Shown: piece after piece, positions 14,356 through 15,844 of the stretch
How the letters are laid out: each line of letters begins with the position of its first letter
Numbering within the stretch: position 1 is the stretch's first letter
NCBI GenBank assembly: GCA_003563755.1
Contig: PWUB01000036.1
Span: 1 to 15,844 of the forward strand
Length of the DNA stretch: 15,844 nucleotides
Direction of reading: 5' to 3'
From: Clostridia bacterium
GTDB lineage: Bacteria; Bacillota_E; SLMV01; PUMD01
The notes under the pieces: generated by a model
What the model saw: only the letters and a program-made list of their open reading frames with translations
Told to the model about the DNA's origin: nothing
The model's database searches: none
Made by a program: the position numbers and the translations under genes

Positions 14356-14378
14356 GGTGTACAGACCTCCTGTGCACC
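14356..14378. terminator. Hairpin between convergent MBL and Na/Pi genes
   Basis: GGTGTACAG (14356-14364) pairs with CTGTGCACC (14370-14378), nine pairs including one G-T, around a 5-base loop. It sits in the 129-base gap between two convergent genes. There is no T-run on either side, so a bidirectional terminator is plausible but unproven. Confidence 0.45.
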
Positions 14379-14449
14379 GCGGAACGTGTGACTGCCCGCC
14401 TTTATCCTGAGTCGGTTTCCCGGGCCCCCTCCTGGGTCTTGGCGGCCCA

Positions 14450-15844
14450 TCAGTCCAGGGCTTCAAGGGTCAGGTACGCGATGCTGGATGCGTGGTCTGC
14501 CACGCGTTCGAGGTTGGACAGGATGTCGAGAAACACCACGCCTGACTCGGGGTAGCACCTGCCGCTGTTGAGGCGTGCTATGTGGCGGTTGCGCAGGAGT
14601 TCCTCCATCTCGTCGACCTCCTCCTCTGCCACCACGATGGCCTCGGCCAGGGCCCGGTTCTCAGGATCCTCGACGAGGTTTCTGGCCATCTCCAGGATGT
14701 ACTTGACCTTTCCGTAGATCTCCCGGGTATCGACGTAAGCCTGATCCGAGAACGGCAGTCGGTTGTTGTACTTCTCCTCGGCGAGTTCCGCAATGTTCTC
14801 AGCGTGGTCTCCCACCCGCTCCACATCGTTGGTGATGTTCATGAGAGTTGTTAGCTCCACGGACATCCTCGTGGTCAGGTCTGAACGGGACAGGCGCACG
14901 AGGTAGCGGGTGATGGCCTTTTCGAGGTCGTTGACCACCTCCTCCTTTTCGAAGGCGCTCTGAATCTTGCCCACGTTGCCCGTCAGGAAGGCTTCCATGG
15001 CGTCATCGACGATCTCCATGGCGATGGCGGACATCCGCACCAGCTCGCGTCGCACCTGGATCATCGCCATCTCGGGAGCATCCAGGAGGCTGTCGGACAG
15101 AAACTGTGGACCGTGCCTCAGCTGTACCACCTCGCCGGGGATGATGCGGGTGACCAGGCGGGCGAGGAGGTATATGAAGGGCAGCTGCACCAGGGTGTTG
15201 AGGGTGTTGAAAAAGGTGTGCGCGTTGGCGATCTGGCGCATGGGTTCGGGAGACATCCCCTCAAAAAACGAGACAAAGGGTGGCATGACCAGGAAGAACA
15301 ACACCGCACCCACCAGGTTGAAGATGGTGTGGCTCACGCCGGCCCGCCGCGCGCTTATGGAGGTTCCCAGGCTCGCCAGCAGGGCGGTTATCGTGGTACC
15401 GACGTTACTACCGATGAGAATCGGCAGCGAGAGCCGTAGACAGATGACGCCCTGCTGTGCAAAGCCCTGCAAAATTCCGATGGTTCCCGAGCTGGACTGC
15501 AGGACAGCCGTCATACCCAACCCCACCAGCATGCCCCAGACTGGATGATCGGCCATCATGAGCATCAGGTTCTGGAACGCGTGCTGATAGCGCAGGGGCG
15601 CCACCGCATCCTGCATGAAGGACATACCCAGAAACAGGGTGCCGAAACCCACCAGGCAGCCACCCACGTTGCGGGGCACCCTCCTCCGGGAGAACAGGAT
15701 GATGAACGATCCGATCCCGATGGCCGGCAGGCTGATCTCCGAGAGGTTGAACGCGATGAGCTGGGCGGTGAAGGAGGTACCGATGTTGGCACCCATGATC
15801 ACACCGAGGGCCTGGGGAAGGGTCATCAGTCCGGCGTTAACCAG
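14450..15844 (-). CDS. Na+/Pi cotransporter family protein with PhoU domain (5' end beyond window)
   Basis: The visible 464 residues begin in frame at the window edge (LVNAGLMTLPQALGV), so the start lies outside. The membrane part has the two inverted-repeat signatures of the NptA/SLC34-like family: GANIGTSFTAQ and AVLQSSSGTIGIL / GSNVGTTITALLAS, with further helices to about residue 235. The C-terminal ~210 residues are helical and PhoU-like (MEIVDDAMEAFLTGN, NDVERVGDHAENIAELAEE, NLERVADHASSIAYL). These proteins import phosphate with sodium or help regulate phosphate uptake. The two PhoU D/E-rich VERVGDH / LERVADH repeats are intact. Stop is TGA at 14450-14452. Confidence 0.93.
   Translation of the reverse strand: MVNAGLMTLPQALGVIMGANIGTSFTAQLIAFNLSEISLPAIGIGSFIILFSRRRVPRNVGGCLVGFGTLFLGMSFMQDAVAPLRYQHAFQNLMLMMADHPVWGMLVGLGMTAVLQSSSGTIGILQGFAQQGVICLRLSLPILIGSNVGTTITALLASLGTSISARRAGVSHTIFNLVGAVLFFLVMPPFVSFFEGMSPEPMRQIANAHTFFNTLNTLVQLPFIYLLARLVTRIIPGEVVQLRHGPQFLSDSLLDAPEMAMIQVRRELVRMSAIAMEIVDDAMEAFLTGNVGKIQSAFEKEEVVNDLEKAITRYLVRLSRSDLTTRMSVELTTLMNITNDVERVGDHAENIAELAEEKYNNRLPFSDQAYVDTREIYGKVKYILEMARNLVEDPENRALAEAIVVAEEEVDEMEELLRNRHIARLNSGRCYPESGVVFLDILSNLERVADHASSIAYLTLEALD

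Overview
The window is a high-GC, gene-dense stretch of bacterial chromosome with ten protein-coding loci (two cut by the window edges) and no insertion sequence, CRISPR array, rRNA or tRNA. Most genes lie on the minus strand; three (P-loop protein, M28 peptidase, MBL hydrolase) lie on the plus strand. Strong Shine-Dalgarno sites, a T-box riboswitch, an MgtE transporter, an AOR-family tungsten enzyme and a cobalamin/Fe-S reductive-dehalogenase-like protein suggest an anaerobe, most likely a high-GC Bacillota. Chloroflexota is an alternative; the sequence does not settle it.

Layout. 1-665 (-): 5' half of an MgtE-type magnesium transporter. 934-1965 (+): P-loop NTPase with an extra C-terminal beta-rich region. 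1988-7423 (-): S9 prolyl-oligopeptidase-type peptidase, a small single-span membrane protein, arginyl-tRNA synthetase and a CPBP intramembrane protease. 7766-9136 (+): PA/M28 zinc aminopeptidase. 9200-13643 (-): the most interesting locus, described below. 13676-14320 (+): glyoxalase-II-like MBL hydrolase. 14450-15844 (-): Na/Pi cotransporter with a PhoU domain, cut by the right edge.

The locus at 9200-13643 reads in order: promoter; a complete T-box leader whose specifier codon is UGG (Trp) and whose UGGC antiterminator bulge matches a G73 discriminator base; a TIGR04076-like/16-Cys ferredoxin fusion; an AOR-family oxidoreductase overlapping it by 8 bases; and a reductive-dehalogenase-like gene with three N-terminal membrane helices, interrupted by one in-frame TAG. 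Ferredoxin, AOR and dehalogenase-like protein form a plausible electron-transfer set. The leader predicts that the operon is switched on when tRNA-Trp is uncharged, which is not a usual assignment for a Trp T-box. The two peptidases elsewhere in the window fit a peptide-using lifestyle, but no direct link to this operon is visible.
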